DNA of 42,695 nt from Candidatus Desulfovibrio intestinipullorum (GTDB taxonomy: Bacteria; Desulfobacterota; Desulfovibrionia; Desulfovibrionales; Desulfovibrionaceae): NCBI GenBank assembly GCA_019113165.1, contig DXHV01000040.1, forward strand, positions 1 through 42,695. Reading direction: 5' to 3'. Of the stretch, positions 42,146 to 42,695 are shown piece after piece. Position 1 is the first letter of the stretch; every line of letters begins with the position of its first letter. A model generated the notes under the pieces. That model worked only from the letters and a program-made list of their open reading frames with translations, searched no databases and was not told where the DNA came from. The position numbers and the translations under genes were made by a program.

Positions 42146-42695
42146 ATGAATATAGAAAAATTCACCGACAAGGCCAGAGAGGCCCTGAGCGATGCCCAGA
42201 GCATTGCCAATGGCCTTGGCCATCAGGAAACCGATACAGCACATCTTGCCCTGGCGCTGATCCGTCAGGAAAAGGGCATTGTTCCGGCCATCCTGGAACG
42301 CATGGGCGTGCAGCTCAAGGCCTTTGACGTGGCTGTGGACGAGGCGGTGCGCAAGCGTCCCTCCGTTTCCGGACTGCAGGTGGAGCCCGGAAAGCTCATG
42401 GTGAGCAAGCGCCTTCTTGAGGTCATCAGCACGGCCCAGCAGGAAGCGGCGCGCATGCACGACGAGTACGTGAGCGTGGATCACCTCTTCTGTGCCATTA
42501 CCGACGAACCCGGTTCCACGCCCCTGGGCAAGGTGCTGCGCGAGTACAACGTGAGCCGTGTGGCCTTTACGAAGGCCATGGAAGAACTGCGCGGCGGCAG
42601 CCGTGTCACCAGTGCCACCCCTGAGGAGACTGTGGAAGCCCTGAGCAAGTACGCCAGGGACCTTCTGCAGGACGTGCGCGACGGCAAGCTCGACC
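42146..42695 (+). CDS. clpB: ATP-dependent chaperone ClpB, N-terminal part
   Basis: ClpB dissolves protein aggregates together with DnaK. Only the first 183 codons are in the window, from the ATG at 42146 (GGAGG upstream) to the edge. The N-domain with two Clp-N repeats is clear: F-T-D-K-A-R-E-A-L-S-D-A-Q, H-L-A-L-A-L-I, and V-S-V-D-H-L-F-C-A-I. It then runs through the linker (L-S-K-Y-A-R-D-L) and D-G-K-L-D, which comes just before the first ATPase domain. The order cbpA-cbpM-clpB is known from Desulfovibrio. The region 41964-42145 contains no further gene. Confidence 0.93.
   Translation, partial: MNIEKFTDKAREALSDAQSIANGLGHQETDTAHLALALIRQEKGIVPAILERMGVQLKAFDVAVDEAVRKRPSVSGLQVEPGKLMVSKRLLEVISTAQQEAARMHDEYVSVDHLFCAITDEPGSTPLGKVLREYNVSRVAFTKAMEELRGGSRVTSATPEETVEALSKYARDLLQDVRDGKLD

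Overview
The window reads as a chromosomal segment of a deltaproteobacterium of the Desulfovibrio type (Desulfovibrionaceae). The grounds are gene content and order rather than any marker gene: two LldP-type lactate permeases in tandem, a PaaK-type phenylacetate-CoA ligase, a PxxKW Cys-rich miniprotein, and the order dnaJ/cbpA - cbpM-like - clpB. Coding regions are GC-rich with strong G/C preference at third codon positions, which creates very long antisense open frames that are not genes. I see no rRNA, CRISPR array, insertion sequence or integrase; the region looks like core genome.

Layout, left to right. 1-2745: a partial C-terminus, then a minus-strand unit rsfS-gpmI-small zinc-ribbon protein. 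3289-5108: paaK, then a tRNA operon Gly(GCC)-Cys(GCA)-Gly(GCC)-Gly(CCC) with a clear promoter and terminator. 5264-9498: two paralogous lactate permease genes, each with its own terminator and with related TTGGT-type palindromes upstream. 9612-10598: an EamA-family exporter. 10884-18650: a complete phosphate regulon split in two divergent units, pstS-pstC-pstA leftward and phoB-phoR-pstB-phoU rightward, with a Pho-box-like direct repeat in front of each. 18729-22966, all leftward: a YgiW-like secreted OB-fold protein, a QseBC-like two-component pair, a guanidinium exporter gene (gdx/sugE) behind a guanidine-II (mini-ykkC) riboswitch, and dapA. 23156-28993, leftward: corC-like CBS protein, apolipoprotein N-acyltransferase, prfB with the programmed +1 frameshift, an unknown 177-residue protein and a FlhG/MinD-like ATPase with a basic disordered tail. 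29364-33023, leftward: PxxKW protein, M20 peptidase, mnmG. 33750-36942: yajC, secD, secF. 37120-39878: an Lrp/AsnC regulator, an MBL-fold hydrolase (leftward) and an NTF2-like/GGDEF protein. 40326 to the right edge: cbpA-type DnaJ, a CbpM-like modulator and the start of clpB.

Functionally the segment combines lactate uptake, phosphate sensing and import, envelope biogenesis and secretion (lnt, yajC-secDF, dapA, ygiW), translation (tRNAs, prfB, mnmG, rsfS) and protein quality control. The most informative non-coding signals are the guanidine-II riboswitch at 20134-20188, the two Pho boxes at 13811-13839 and 14252-14280, the permease operators, and the prfB frameshift site. I found no wholly novel multi-gene system. 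The best candidates for new biology are the unknown protein overlapping prfB, the basic-tailed FlhG-like ATPase, the NTF2-GGDEF protein with a GGDEI site, and several palindromes that overlap promoters.
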